Source: Sphingobium sp. CR2-8 | GTDB lineage: Bacteria; Pseudomonadota; Alphaproteobacteria; Sphingomonadales; Sphingomonadaceae | Assembly: GCF_035818615.1 (NCBI RefSeq) | Contig: NZ_JAYKZY010000002.1 | Coordinates: 870,501-934,500 of the forward strand | Reading direction: 5' to 3' | DNA: 64,000 nucleotides | Position numbers and translations under genes: made by a program | Shown here: positions 17,749-26,602 of the stretch, in pieces | Position numbering within the stretch: position 1 is the first letter of the stretch | How the letters are laid out: every line of letters begins with the position of its first letter | The notes under the pieces: generated by a model | Database searches by the model: none | What the model was told of the DNA's origin: nothing | Seen by the model: the letters and a program-made list of their open reading frames with translations, nothing else

Positions 17749-18300
17749 ATGAACCAGATCGCGTCCCCCGGTCAGTTGCGCCTCGCCTATTTGCGTTGGG
17801 CGCTCGTCACCGTTCCTGCGATCGTGTTTCTGGGCTTCCTATCGGGGCGTCTGGCCAATAGCGGCTATGGCAATCGCTGGTTCGACGCGCTGGAAAAGCC
17901 GACGCTCATGCCGCCGGGCTGGGCGTTCGGCGTCGCCTGGACCATTCTCTATGTCATGATGGCGCTGGCCTTCGCCATCGTGCTGCATGCGCGCGGCGCA
18001 AACGGGCGGGGCGGGGCGATAGCGCTGTTCCTGACCCAATTAATCCTGAACCTGCTCTGGTCCCCACTGTTTTTTCGCGCGCATCAGGTCGGCAGCGCGC
18101 TGGCGCTGATCCTGATCCTGCTCGTGCTGGTGGCCGTAACGACCGCGCTTTTCTGGCGCATCCGGCGCTTTGCGGGCGTGCTGCTGCTGCCTTATCTGGC
18201 GTGGCTGGCCTTCGCCTCCTTCCTCAACTATGAGATCGGCCGCCTGAACCCCGATGCGGCGACCCTTGTCGCCCCGGCGCTCAAGACCCAAGTTAGATAG
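17749..18300 (+). CDS. TspO/MBR family membrane protein
   Basis: About 183 residues with five predicted membrane helices. TspO features include WFDALEKPTLMPPGWAFGVA, WTILYVMMALA, LILNLLWSPLFF and LPYLAWLAFASFLNYEI. TspO proteins bind porphyrins and are linked to tetrapyrrole handling and stress. The ATG at 17749 is preferred to the TTG at 17743 because GGAG (17734-17737) has better spacing. It follows the RND pump by about 25 bp. Confidence 0.9.
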   Translation: MNQIASPGQLRLAYLRWALVTVPAIVFLGFLSGRLANSGYGNRWFDALEKPTLMPPGWAFGVAWTILYVMMALAFAIVLHARGANGRGGAIALFLTQLILNLLWSPLFFRAHQVGSALALILILLVLVAVTTALFWRIRRFAGVLLLPYLAWLAFASFLNYEIGRLNPDAATLVAPALKTQVR

Positions 18301-18341
18301 ACTGGCCGCGCCGACCGCGTGCCGCAAGAAGGACAAGTGCA

Positions 18342-18641
18342 ATGCAGAGCGAAAACCGCTTCTTCGACGATCTGGCCAAGCTGGTGAACGGCGCCGCTGG
18401 CACCGTGGCCGGTGTGTCGCGCGAATTCGAAGCCAATGCCCGCGAGCGCGCGAAGGAATGGATCGGCGGCATGGACTTCGTGACGCGCGAGGAGTTCGAC
18501 GCGGTCAAGGCGATCGCCGCAGCGGCCCGCGAGGAAGTCGACCTGCTCAAGGCCCGGATCGACGCGCTGGAAGGCAAGGCGGGCGAGCCGGTCAAGAGCA
18601 GCGTGAATACGAGCAAGCCCAAGCCTTCGGACGCGGACTGA
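18342..18641 (+). CDS. UbiK-family ubiquinone biosynthesis accessory factor
   Basis: A 99-residue, mostly helical protein of the BMFP family. An amphipathic N-terminal helix (FFDDLAKLVNGAAG) is followed by the conserved FVTREEFDAVK and a C-terminal coiled coil (about 50-80). UbiK trimers bind lipid and assist the UbiJ-centred ubiquinone complex. AAGGA lies nine bases before the ATG. Confidence 0.82.
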   Translation: MQSENRFFDDLAKLVNGAAGTVAGVSREFEANARERAKEWIGGMDFVTREEFDAVKAIAAAAREEVDLLKARIDALEGKAGEPVKSSVNTSKPKPSDAD

Positions 18642-18683
18642 TCCCATCTGTCCTTTCACCCTGCGCGGTGATAAGGCGCGCCG

Positions 18684-19190
18684 ATGATGGATAGCGACGA
18701 ATTTGAACATGGCGGCGGGGAAGCCGCGCCGATCGACATGCTGGCCGCCTATTTCGAGGCGCATGGCTGGAGCTACGAGCAGGCCGGCGAGGATGAAATC
18801 GTCGCGAATACCCAGGGGTCGTGGGCGCAATATGAGCTGCGCGGCATCTGGCGCGACGAGGATCAGGTGCTGCAACTGCTGGCCCTGCCCGACATTCGCG
18901 TGACCGAGGAAAAGCGTAGCACCATCTACGAGACGCTGGGGCTGATCAACGAACAGCTATGGCTCGGCCATTTCGAGCTGTGGTCGTCCAGCGGCATCAT
19001 CCTGTTCCGTCATGGCGCTCTTCTGGGCGCGGGCGGCACGTTGACGCTGGACCAGGCGCAATTGCTGGTCGAAACCGCGATCGACGAATGCGAACGCTTC
19101 TATCCTGTGTTCCAGTTCGTGTTGTGGGGCGGCAAGTCGCCTGCCGATGCGATCTCCGCCAGCCTGATCGAAACGCGCGGCGAGGCCTGA
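18684..19190 (+). CDS. YbjN domain-containing protein
   Basis: A 168-residue soluble protein with the YbjN-type alpha/beta fold (similar to type III secretion chaperones). Typical stretches are YFEAHGWSYEQ, ELRGIWRDEDQVLQLLALP, and a C-terminal ECERFYPVFQFVLWGGKSP. The molecular role is not established. It starts MMDS, so the start could be the ATG at 18684 or 18687. proC begins four bases after the stop, so the two are probably co-transcribed. Confidence 0.85.
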   Translation: MMDSDEFEHGGGEAAPIDMLAAYFEAHGWSYEQAGEDEIVANTQGSWAQYELRGIWRDEDQVLQLLALPDIRVTEEKRSTIYETLGLINEQLWLGHFELWSSSGIILFRHGALLGAGGTLTLDQAQLLVETAIDECERFYPVFQFVLWGGKSPADAISASLIETRGEA

Positions 19191-19194
19191 TCCC

Positions 19195-20004
19195 ATGACG
19201 CAAGTCTGGCCCGATCGCCTGTTCATGGTGGGCTGCGGCAATATGGCGGGGCAGATGCTGACGCGCTGGCTGGACTGCGGTCTGGACCCCGCGCGCGTTA
19301 CCGTGCTGCGCCCCAGCGGCAAGCCGGTGGCCGATGGCGTGGCCGTCGTTACCGACTATCCCGCTACGCTGCCCGCCGGAACGACGGTGCTGCTGGGCAT
19401 GAAACCCTATCAGATCGCCGACATCGCCGCGGCGCTGGGGCCGCTTTGCTCGGCCGATACGCGGATCGTGTCGATCCTGGCTGGCACGACCCTTGCCGAT
19501 TTGCGCGATCGCTTCCCGTCCCGCGATATCGTCCGCGCCATGCCCAACCTGCCGGTCGGTCTGGGGGAGGGGGTCACGGCGATCTTCACCGACGACAGGA
19601 CATCGGCGGAGGCAAAGGGTGACGTCGACGCCCTGATCCGGCCGCTGGGCCTGACCGAATGGATCGCGGACGAAGCGCTGTTCAATCAGGTGACGGCGCT
19701 GTCGGGCTGCGGCCCGGCCTTCCTGTTCCGCTTCATCGATGCGCTCGCCCGCGCGGGCGAAGCGATCGGCATTCCCGCCGATCAGGCCGCGCGCATGGCG
19801 CTGGCGACGGTGCAGGGATCGGCGAACATGGCCGCTCGCGCCAGTGACAGCGCGGCCGTGCTGGCCGATCGCGTCGCCAGCCCCGGGGGCATGACGCGCG
19901 AAGGTCTCAACATGCTGGACGCCGACGACCGGCTGCTGGCGCTGCTCACCGACACGCTCGCTGCGGCCCGCAATCGCGGCGAGGCGATGGCACGGGGCGG
20001 CTAA
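19195..20004 (+). CDS. proC: Pyrroline-5-carboxylate reductase
   Basis: A 269-residue enzyme of the normal family length. An N-terminal Rossmann NAD(P)H site (MVGCGNMAGQML) is followed by VRAMPNLPVGLGEGVT and the conserved C-terminal dimerisation stretch with SGCGPAFLFRFIDAL and SPGGMTREGL. It reduces pyrroline-5-carboxylate to proline, the last step of proline synthesis. Confidence 0.95.
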   Translation: MTQVWPDRLFMVGCGNMAGQMLTRWLDCGLDPARVTVLRPSGKPVADGVAVVTDYPATLPAGTTVLLGMKPYQIADIAAALGPLCSADTRIVSILAGTTLADLRDRFPSRDIVRAMPNLPVGLGEGVTAIFTDDRTSAEAKGDVDALIRPLGLTEWIADEALFNQVTALSGCGPAFLFRFIDALARAGEAIGIPADQAARMALATVQGSANMAARASDSAAVLADRVASPGGMTREGLNMLDADDRLLALLTDTLAAARNRGEAMARGG

Positions 20005-20066
20005 GGACGGTTTCGACCACGGGGCTTTTGCGCTAAGGCGCGCGCTCATTGATCCCGGAGTCCTGC

Positions 20067-20570
20067 ATGCTGCCCCCAGAAACCCCGATCCTGCTGCTCA
20101 CCACCGGCGGGACGATCGACAAGGTCTATTTCGACGCGCTGTCCGACTACCAGGTCGGCGAAACGGTGATGGCCAAGCTGCTGGAGGTCGCCCGCGTCAA
20201 GCGCCCCTTCCGTATCGAGGAGGTGGCGCGCAAGGACAGCCTGGAACTGGACGCGACTGATCGCGCGCTGATCTACGCGCGCGTTGCCGCCGCGCCCGAA
20301 CGCCATATCGTCATCACCCATGGCACCGACACCATGACAGATACGGCGAAGGAACTCGCCGCGATTACCGACAAGACGATCGTGCTGGTCGGCGCGCTGG
20401 CCCCCGCGCGCTTCGGGGAAAGCGACGCCAGCTTCAATCTGGGCATGGCGTTCGCCACCGCGCAGGTCGCTGAGCCGGGCGTCTACATCACCATGAGCGG
20501 TTCGGTCTTCCGCGCCGACAAAGTGGTCAAGGATCGGGCCAAGGGTGCTTTCGTGCCAACCGGCGACTGA
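20067..20570 (+). CDS. Short asparaginase-domain protein (N-terminal domain only)
   Basis: About 167 residues matching only the N-terminal half of L-asparaginases. The first catalytic Thr region is LLTTGGTIDKVYF and the second is ITHGTDTMTDTAKEL; the C-terminal domain of the usual 330-residue enzyme is absent. Such short proteins occur in proteobacteria and may be standalone hydrolases or sensors. I chose the ATG at 20067 because GGAG lies just upstream. The frame is clean, so I do not call it a pseudogene. Confidence 0.78.
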   Translation: MLPPETPILLLTTGGTIDKVYFDALSDYQVGETVMAKLLEVARVKRPFRIEEVARKDSLELDATDRALIYARVAAAPERHIVITHGTDTMTDTAKELAAITDKTIVLVGALAPARFGESDASFNLGMAFATAQVAEPGVYITMSGSVFRADKVVKDRAKGAFVPTGD

Positions 20571-20649
20571 GCGGACCGTCTCGCTCCCGGAACAATCCCT
20601 ATCGCCCGGCATTGAAACAGGCGGGTGGCGTGATGAGGAGGAAAGAGAC

Positions 20650-20907
20650 ATGACCGACAACAGGTCCGACTATCAGGAACGTCCGGCAACGACGACCACG
20701 ACCATTATCGAAAAGCGTGGGGGTGGTGGCACAACCATAGCTGTGCTGCTGCTAGTGGTCGTGGTGGCGGTCGCAGCCTTCTTCCTCGTCAGCAGCCAGA
20801 CGAACAAGGACAACGCCGTATCGACTGCGGCAACGCAGGTTGGCCAGGCTGCCAGCGACGTGGGCGACGCGGCGAAGGATGCCGCAGGCGCCGCCAAGGC
20901 GGACTAA
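20650..20907 (+). CDS. Small single-pass membrane protein, unrecognised
   Basis: An 85-residue protein with a GAGGAGGAAAG ribosome binding site before the ATG. It has a polar N-terminus with a Thr run, one membrane helix (about 30-48, VLLLVVVVAVAAFF), and an Ala/Asp/Lys-rich tail (QAASDVGDAAKDAAGAAK) likely to form an amphipathic helix. I do not recognise a named family. A weak hairpin follows at 20925. Confidence 0.75.
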   Translation: MTDNRSDYQERPATTTTTIIEKRGGGGTTIAVLLLVVVVAVAAFFLVSSQTNKDNAVSTAATQVGQAASDVGDAAKDAAGAAKAD

Positions 20908-20924
20908 CCGGATTGCGATGTAAG

Positions 20925-20951
20925 AAGGGCTGATACGGTGCGTCAGCCCTT
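20925..20951 (+). terminator. Candidate hairpin terminator after the small membrane protein gene
   Basis: A 9-bp perfect stem (AAGGGCTGA with TCAGCCCTT) around a 9-nt loop, 17 bases after the stop codon. No T-run follows, so it is weak as an intrinsic terminator. Confidence 0.45.
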
Positions 20952-21062
20952 ATCACCATGCGTCGCCATGATGCCCGTCGTTCGGACATATGCTGTTTTC
21001 TCGCCTACGTAAGGCTGATAGGCCTTAGTTATGGCCGCCTACCTGCGGCAGGAGATGACGGC

Positions 21063-21962
21063 GTGCACAGACAGTATCGATCGGCTCTGGCGGCGCTTTG
21101 CCCCTTTATTCTCTTGGCCGGTTGTGCCTCCACGCCTGTGCCCTCGCCCGCGTCGATTGCGCCAGCGGCGCGTTATGTCGCCATGGGCAGTTCTTTTGCG
21201 GCAGGGCCGGGAGTCACGGTATCGGCGGACACGCCAGCGACGCGCTGCACGCGATCGGCGGATAATTATGCCCGGCAACTCGCGCGATTGCGGCAGCTGA
21301 ACCTGGTCGATGTCAGCTGCGGCGGCGCGACCACGGCGCATCTGCTGGGACCATGGAAGGAACTGGCGCCTCAGCTCGACGCGTTGACGCCTGACACGGC
21401 GCTGGTGACGATCACGATCGGCGGCAACGACGTCAGCTATGTCGGCTATTTGTTCACCGAATCCTGCAAGGGCGCTGCCGACCGACCCGATCTCGGCAAG
21501 GCGGCCGACATGTGCAAGGCGATGGCAGCGCGACAACCGCCCACTGCGGCACCCGGCGCGCCGACCGAGGCGGCCTGGTCCAAACTGGCGGCGGATATGG
21601 ACAAAATCGCGATGGAGGTTCGTCACCGGGCACCCGGTTCGCGCTTGATCTTCGTCGATTATGTCACTTTGCTGCCGTCGGGTGCGGCCTGCCCGCAGGT
21701 GCCGCTATCGCCGCAAGCCCTCATGACCGCGCGGGCGACGGCGGCGCGGCTGGCGCAGTTGACGGCGGAGGTCGCCCGGCGGAATGGGGCGGATGTCCTG
21801 CGCGCGTCGGCCATGTCGGCGGGGCATGATGCCTGCGCGGCGGACCCATGGGCCAATGGATTCGTGGCGCGGCCGGGTGTCGATCCCTTTACGCCCTATC
21901 ATCCCAATCTGGCGGGCATGACCGCGATCGCGGCAGCGCTGGATCGCCAGCTCGGCCACTGA
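21063..21962 (+). CDS. SGNH/GDSL-type hydrolase lipoprotein
   Basis: A 299-residue protein read from a GTG start, with GGAG at about ten bases upstream. A lipobox (LLAGC, Cys about 21) marks it as a lipoprotein. SGNH blocks are visible: block I around AMGSSFAAGPG (nucleophilic Ser about 43), a Gly in VSCGGATT, block III GGND in ITIGGNDVSYVG, and block V His in YHPNLAG with an Asp several residues upstream. It probably hydrolyses ester bonds in lipids or polysaccharides at the envelope. The natural substrate is unknown. Confidence 0.85.
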   Translation: MHRQYRSALAALCPFILLAGCASTPVPSPASIAPAARYVAMGSSFAAGPGVTVSADTPATRCTRSADNYARQLARLRQLNLVDVSCGGATTAHLLGPWKELAPQLDALTPDTALVTITIGGNDVSYVGYLFTESCKGAADRPDLGKAADMCKAMAARQPPTAAPGAPTEAAWSKLAADMDKIAMEVRHRAPGSRLIFVDYVTLLPSGAACPQVPLSPQALMTARATAARLAQLTAEVARRNGADVLRASAMSAGHDACAADPWANGFVARPGVDPFTPYHPNLAGMTAIAAALDRQLGH

Positions 21963-21982
21963 TCGCCGGCAAAAGACAATGA

Positions 21983-22018
21983 AAAAGGGGCGTTCCGACC
22001 GATCGGAACGCCCCTTTT
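21983..22018. terminator. Strong bidirectional terminator between convergent genes
   Basis: A 16-bp perfect stem (21983-21998 with 22003-22018) around a 4-nt loop. The stem is A-rich on the left and T-rich on the right, so it works in both directions. It separates the SGNH hydrolase (plus) from carD (minus). Confidence 0.9.
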
Positions 22019-22054
22019 GCTATTCAGGCCTGCCAGTGCGGCAGAACGCGAAGA

Positions 22055-22582
22055 TCAGCCTTCGACCTTCACATATTTGGGTGCGGCTTCGTTCAGGATG
22101 AACAGGATCTTCTTGAGCGCGGTCGGCTCGTCCGTTTCTTCCATCGCCGCCAGTTCGCGCGCCAGGCGGCTGGAGGCCGCTTCGAAGATCTGGCGTTCCG
22201 AATAGCTCTGCTCGGGCTGGTCGTCGGCGCGGAACAGGTCGCGGGTCACTTCGGCGATCGACACCAGGTCGCCCGAATTGATCTTCGCTTCATATTCCTG
22301 GGCGCGGCGCGACCACATGGTGCGCTTGACCTTGGGCTTGCCCTTCAATGTTTCCATCAATTCTTCAAGCGTCTTGTTGGACGACAGCTTGCGCATGCCC
22401 ACGCCTTCGGCTTTATTGGTCGGCACGCGAAGCGTCATGCGCTCCTTTTCGAAACGGAGCACATACAGCTCCAATTCCATGCCCGCGATCTGCTCCTTTT
22501 GCAGTTCGATCACACGGCCAACGCCGTGCTTGGGGTAAACGACATAATCACCAACGTCAAAGGACAGCGCTTTGGCAGCCAT
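22055..22582 (-). CDS. carD: CarD-family transcriptional regulator
   Basis: A 175-residue protein starting MAAKALSFDVGDYVVYPKHG. The N-terminal CarD RNA-polymerase-interacting domain (VGDYVVYPKHGVGRV) is followed by a helical C-terminal DNA-binding domain with KVKRTMWSRRAQEYEAKI. CarD stabilises open complexes at many promoters, including rRNA promoters. I chose the ATG at 22582 because AAAGG lies seven bases upstream, rather than the longer frame from 22732. Confidence 0.92.
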   Translation of the reverse strand: MAAKALSFDVGDYVVYPKHGVGRVIELQKEQIAGMELELYVLRFEKERMTLRVPTNKAEGVGMRKLSSNKTLEELMETLKGKPKVKRTMWSRRAQEYEAKINSGDLVSIAEVTRDLFRADDQPEQSYSERQIFEAASSRLARELAAMEETDEPTALKKILFILNEAAPKYVKVEG

Positions 22583-22829
22583 TTGATACCTTTCCAATTC
22601 GACCGGGGGACGGGCCGTCGCGGGGACAAATGCGCGAGAAGCAAATGCCGGGAGGTCCACGGCGCCACCGTCAAGACATGAAGCGTATTCTCCAGGGACG
22701 GACAGGGGGATGTCCGGCCGTTGCAGCGCCATTTAGCAGATTCGTAACAAAATTACCACCCCTGGACATAAAGGTCCGGAGTGTGGCGCAAAACGGGTCG
22801 GGGGGCATGGCGGCACAGGCCGCCAGTGG

Positions 22830-23168
22830 TCAGTTGCCCGCGCCAGGCTCCGGCGAGAAGAATTTCTCCAGCTTGCCTTCCACGCCGCTCATCGCGTCGG
22901 CGTCGGCAGGCGCTTCGCCCTTCACCGTGATATTGGGCCATTCGGCGGAATATTTGGTGTTGAGTTCCAGCCATTTTTCCAGGCCGTTCTCGGTATCGGG
23001 CAGGATCGCTTCGGCCGGGCATTCGGGTTCGCACACGCCGCAGTCGATGCATTCGCTGGGATTGATGACCAGCATGTTCTCGCCCTCGTAGAAACAATCT
23101 ACGGGGCAGACCTCGACGCAATCCATATATTTGCAGCGGATGCAGTTGTCGGTCACGACATAGGTCAT
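22830..23168 (-). CDS. fdxA: 7Fe ferredoxin FdxA
   Basis: A 112-residue ferredoxin with the typical start [20 protein letters not shown]. The Cys of the 3Fe-4S and 4Fe-4S clusters lie in [18 protein letters not shown] and [12 protein letters not shown]. The C-terminal extension is common in alphaproteobacteria. It carries electrons in the cytoplasm; the partner is unknown. carD lies downstream on the same strand, separated by about 250 bp. Confidence 0.95.
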   Translation of the reverse strand: MTYVVTDNCIRCKYMDCVEVCPVDCFYEGENMLVINPSECIDCGVCEPECPAEAILPDTENGLEKWLELNTKYSAEWPNITVKGEAPADADAMSGVEGKLEKFFSPEPGAGN

Positions 23169-23262
23169 TGGCTGGGCACTCTTGGGTTGGAAACGCGGCC
23201 CTGCTATGCTCAGGCAGGCCGAAGGTCAATGAGGATATTGTTGCCGGGCGACAGCCTGAACT

Positions 23263-23559
23263 TCAGCCGCCGACCATCAATTCCTCATAGCATGCCTGCG
23301 CTTCGGGCGCGGGGCCGCGCCGCGTCGGCAGGGCGACGATGCGCACTACCCGCACCGCGTCGCCATGGGGAAATGTGATGAGGTCGCCCGGCCGCACCGG
23401 CGCATGGGCACGCTCGATGCGGCGCCCATTCAAGCGGATATGCCCATCCTCCGCCAGCTTCTGGGCGATCGAGCGGCTCTTGGACAGCCGCGCGAACCAG
23501 AGGAACTTGTCGATGCGCAGCGTCGGCCCGTGACCGACGCCGGTCACCGGGTCAGCCAT
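23263..23559 (-). CDS. RNA-binding S4 domain protein (HslR-like)
   Basis: A 98-residue protein starting MADPVTGVGHGPTLRIDKFL. It has the S4 motif (IDKFLWFARLSKSRSIAQKL...GHIRLNGRRIER) followed by a short beta-rich tail. Such proteins bind RNA or stalled 50S particles. Its start overlaps the helicase stop by eight bases, so the two are translated from one mRNA. An in-frame upstream extension exists but has the composition of the overlapping helicase frame and is rejected. Confidence 0.85.
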   Translation of the reverse strand: MADPVTGVGHGPTLRIDKFLWFARLSKSRSIAQKLAEDGHIRLNGRRIERAHAPVRPGDLITFPHGDAVRVVRIVALPTRRGPAPEAQACYEELMVGG

Positions 23560-26335
23560 TGCGGCCCAACAGGTCGGCCAAGCCGGCAAAGGCGTTGTTG
23601 ACGGGCGCTGGCGCGCTGCGATGGGCCGGAGCGCCAGCGCGGTCGCGCTGTTGCCGTTCGCCGCCGGGCTTGCCACTGCCGCGTTTGCCGTCATTGGCTT
23701 TGCCGTCGCCCTGCTTGTCGGCGCGTCGCGGCCCGCGCGATGCCTGGGCGCGTTCGGGGCGGGGCTTCTGCCGACCCCTGAACACCCAGTTGGCTGCGTT
23801 GACGACGGGCGCCTCGGCGGCTTCGGATGCTTCTGCGCCTTCGCTCGCTTCCACGCCTTCAACCGTCTCCGCGGCCGGTTTCGGGGCAGGCGCTTCGATG
23901 GGGCGGAAGCCGGCGAGGCGCATCAGTTGCAGGAAGGAAGGTTCGGACAGGCCAAGCGACACGATCTGCGGGCTGACATGGGTGAAGGCTTCGTTCTTGG
24001 CGATCGCTTCATGGGCGGTGCGGGCCATGCGTTCGGCCATGTCGATCCGCAACATCTGGTCGCCGAACCCACGGAAGCCCGCGATCCGCGCGCCCATCTG
24101 GGCATGACGGTCGTCGCCCGCCGGGATCAGGGTCAGGCCGGGGCCGGGCAAAGGCAGGCACGGCTTGCCGATCCGCGCAGCCAGCAAGGCAGAGCGCCAG
24201 CGCGCCGCGCCGGGCTTCAACAGGCCCGCATGATAAATGTCGAGGACACCGATATCGATGCCCGCCTTGCGCAGCAGATGGCGCTGATCCTTGTCCAGAT
24301 GGCCCAGCGCCGAATTGAGTTCGGTCCGCGCGATCACGCCGCCCGCATCGGCGAGCTGCGCAAAGACTGCGCGCACCACGGCGGGCACGTCCGGATCGGA
24401 CGCGCTTTCGCTCATCTTGACGAGGGGGAGGAGATGCTTCTGCTTCTGCGCTTCGACCCAGGTGGCGAGGCGGTTGGCGACCTGCTTCTGAACGTCCTGG
24501 TCTAGGCTAAGTAGCGCGCGATCCAGCCGAATTTCCGGCGACAGCAGGCCTGGCCCCGCCAGCAGCGACGCCACCGGCGTTTCGCCCCAGGCGATGCCTG
24601 GCGCTTGTCCCGCTTCGTCCATGAGCGCGAAATCCGTATCCGCCGCGCCCACCAATTCGTCTGCCTTCACTCGCAATACCTTTCCAAGGCGCCGTTCCGC
24701 GGCCGCCAGCAACATCTTTCGATCCTGATGTCGCGTAGCGGGATCGACCGAGAATCGGAAGCCGTCAAGTTTTCCGATCGTCTCGCCATCGACACAGACG
24801 CGCCCGTCCGGCTCCACGATGACCGGCAGGTTGCTCGCATTCTGGCCCATGTCACGCAGCAGCACGGACGTGCGCCGGTCCACGAAACGCTGGGTCAGCG
24901 CGGCATGCAGCGCATCGGACAGCTTTTCTTCCAGCACGCGGGTACGCTCGGCCATTTCGGCGGGATATTGCAGCCAATCGGGGCGGTGGGCGATATAGGA
25001 CCAGGTGCGCGCGGCGGCGATCCGGCCCGAAATCGTATCGATATCCCCCTGTACCGAATCGAGTCGCGCCAGATTCTGCGCAAACCAGTCTCGCGGAATG
25101 TAGCCGTTCCCCTCCGACAGAAAGCGCCAGATGCGGCCGACGGCGCGGGCATGATGATCCGCGCCCAGCTTCTGGAAATCGGGCAGGCTGCTGGCGGCCC
25201 AGAGTTGTTCGACCTGGCGTTTGCCTATGACGCGCTCGATCACCAGCGGGTCTTCGGCCAGCCGCTTGAGCACCGCCAAATCCACCGCCTGCGGCGCAGC
25301 GCGCAGCTCTGGGCGATCGGGCCTTTCCTCCAGGTCGGCGATCAGCATGTCGAGCCGGTCGGTGCACGGCGTGCCGTCGCGCCAGAACAGTTGCTCGATC
25401 GGCGGGAAGCGATGCGCCTCGATCGCCTCTATCTCTTCGGGCGTGAAGGCGGCATTGCCATCCTCCCCGCCCAGGCTGCCGAAAGTGCCGTCCTTGTGAT
25501 GGCGTCCCGCGCGTCCGGCGATCTGCGCCATTTCGCTGACGGTCAGGCGGCGGCTGCGATGCCCGTCATATTTGCGCAGCGAGGCAAAGGCGACATGCGC
25601 GACGTCGAGGTTCAGCCCCATCCCGATCGCATCGGTCGCGACCAGATAGTCGACCTCGCCATTCAGGAACATCTGCACCTGCGCGTTGCGGGTGCGGGGG
25701 GTTAGCGCGCCCATCACCACCGCCGCGCCGCCGCGGAAGCGCCGCAGCATCTCGGCCACGGCATAGACCTCCTCGGCGGAGAAGGCGACGATGGCGGATC
25801 GCTTGGGCAGGCGGGACAGCTTCTTGGCGCCCGCATAGGACAGGGTGGAAAAGCGTGGGCGGCCGACAATCTCGACATCGGGCACCAGCGCCTTGACCAG
25901 GCGGCTGATGCTGGCGGACCCCAGGATCATCGTTTCTGCCCGGCCCCGCGCGCGGAGCAGCCGGTCGGTAAAGATATGCCCGCGCTCCGGGTCCGCGCCC
26001 AGTTGCGCCTCGTCCAGCGCGACGAAGGCGAAATCCTTCAGGCCATTGGCCGTGGCATCCTTATCCTGTCCTCCACCGATTGGCATGGATTCCGCCGTGC
26101 AGAGAAAATAGCGTGCGCCCGGCGGCACGATCTTTTCCTCTCCGGTGATGAGCGCGACCTGCGCCGGTCCCTTGATCGCGACCACCCGGTCATAGACTTC
26201 ACGCGCCAGCAGCCGCAGCGGAAAGCCCATCATGCCGCTGGAATGGCCACACATCCGCTCGACGGCGAGGTGCGTCTTGCCGGTATTGGTCGGACCCAGG
26301 ACGGCGGTTATGGGGGAACGGGCGAACTGGGCCAT
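23552..26335 (-). CDS. Suv3-like superfamily 2 RNA helicase
   Basis: A 927-residue helicase. Motif I is GPTNTGKTHLAVERM, the Walker B variant is DEAQ (VALDEAQLG) and the later motifs include GSASIS, LVATDAIGMGLNLDV and QIAGRAGRHHKDGTFG. The DEAQ box and sequence style resemble mitochondrial SUV3 and its alphaproteobacterial homologues. The C-terminal 110 residues are low-complexity and Lys/Arg/Gly-rich (about 815-927), probably an RNA-binding tail. It probably works in RNA turnover or processing. Confidence 0.9.
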   Translation of the reverse strand: MAQFARSPITAVLGPTNTGKTHLAVERMCGHSSGMMGFPLRLLAREVYDRVVAIKGPAQVALITGEEKIVPPGARYFLCTAESMPIGGGQDKDATANGLKDFAFVALDEAQLGADPERGHIFTDRLLRARGRAETMILGSASISRLVKALVPDVEIVGRPRFSTLSYAGAKKLSRLPKRSAIVAFSAEEVYAVAEMLRRFRGGAAVVMGALTPRTRNAQVQMFLNGEVDYLVATDAIGMGLNLDVAHVAFASLRKYDGHRSRRLTVSEMAQIAGRAGRHHKDGTFGSLGGEDGNAAFTPEEIEAIEAHRFPPIEQLFWRDGTPCTDRLDMLIADLEERPDRPELRAAPQAVDLAVLKRLAEDPLVIERVIGKRQVEQLWAASSLPDFQKLGADHHARAVGRIWRFLSEGNGYIPRDWFAQNLARLDSVQGDIDTISGRIAAARTWSYIAHRPDWLQYPAEMAERTRVLEEKLSDALHAALTQRFVDRRTSVLLRDMGQNASNLPVIVEPDGRVCVDGETIGKLDGFRFSVDPATRHQDRKMLLAAAERRLGKVLRVKADELVGAADTDFALMDEAGQAPGIAWGETPVASLLAGPGLLSPEIRLDRALLSLDQDVQKQVANRLATWVEAQKQKHLLPLVKMSESASDPDVPAVVRAVFAQLADAGGVIARTELNSALGHLDKDQRHLLRKAGIDIGVLDIYHAGLLKPGAARWRSALLAARIGKPCLPLPGPGLTLIPAGDDRHAQMGARIAGFRGFGDQMLRIDMAERMARTAHEAIAKNEAFTHVSPQIVSLGLSEPSFLQLMRLAGFRPIEAPAPKPAAETVEGVEASEGAEASEAAEAPVVNAANWVFRGRQKPRPERAQASRGPRRADKQGDGKANDGKRGSGKPGGERQQRDRAGAPAHRSAPAPVNNAFAGLADLLGRNG

Positions 26336-26602
26336 AGGAGCCTATGTCGGGCAGGAGCGGTTGGGGAGCAAGCGGATTTGCCGGTTCCCTCGCTGCTATC
26401 GATCCCGTCGAAGGCTCGGCACGGTTCGTCGCAGCGTCAGCGGTCATGGCAACGTCTTTATTTGACTTTAACCCTGTGCCTTCACAACAGTCCCGCCCAC
26501 GCAGGACGCGGGGATGCGCGTCGGCGCAGCAATGAAAAAGCCTTTGGGGTTGCGGGTTTGTTTCAGGATAGTCAGTTGGGATCGCAGCAGGGCGGCGCGT
26601 CC

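Noticed and set aside
20925-20951. Hairpin after the small membrane protein as a riboswitch or attenuator
   Set aside because: A short simple stem without alternative pairing; at most a weak terminator.
25976-26602. N-terminal extension of the M23 peptidase frame
   Set aside because: It lies antisense to the helicase and its residues do not look like protein; the domain sequence begins after the ATG at 26603.
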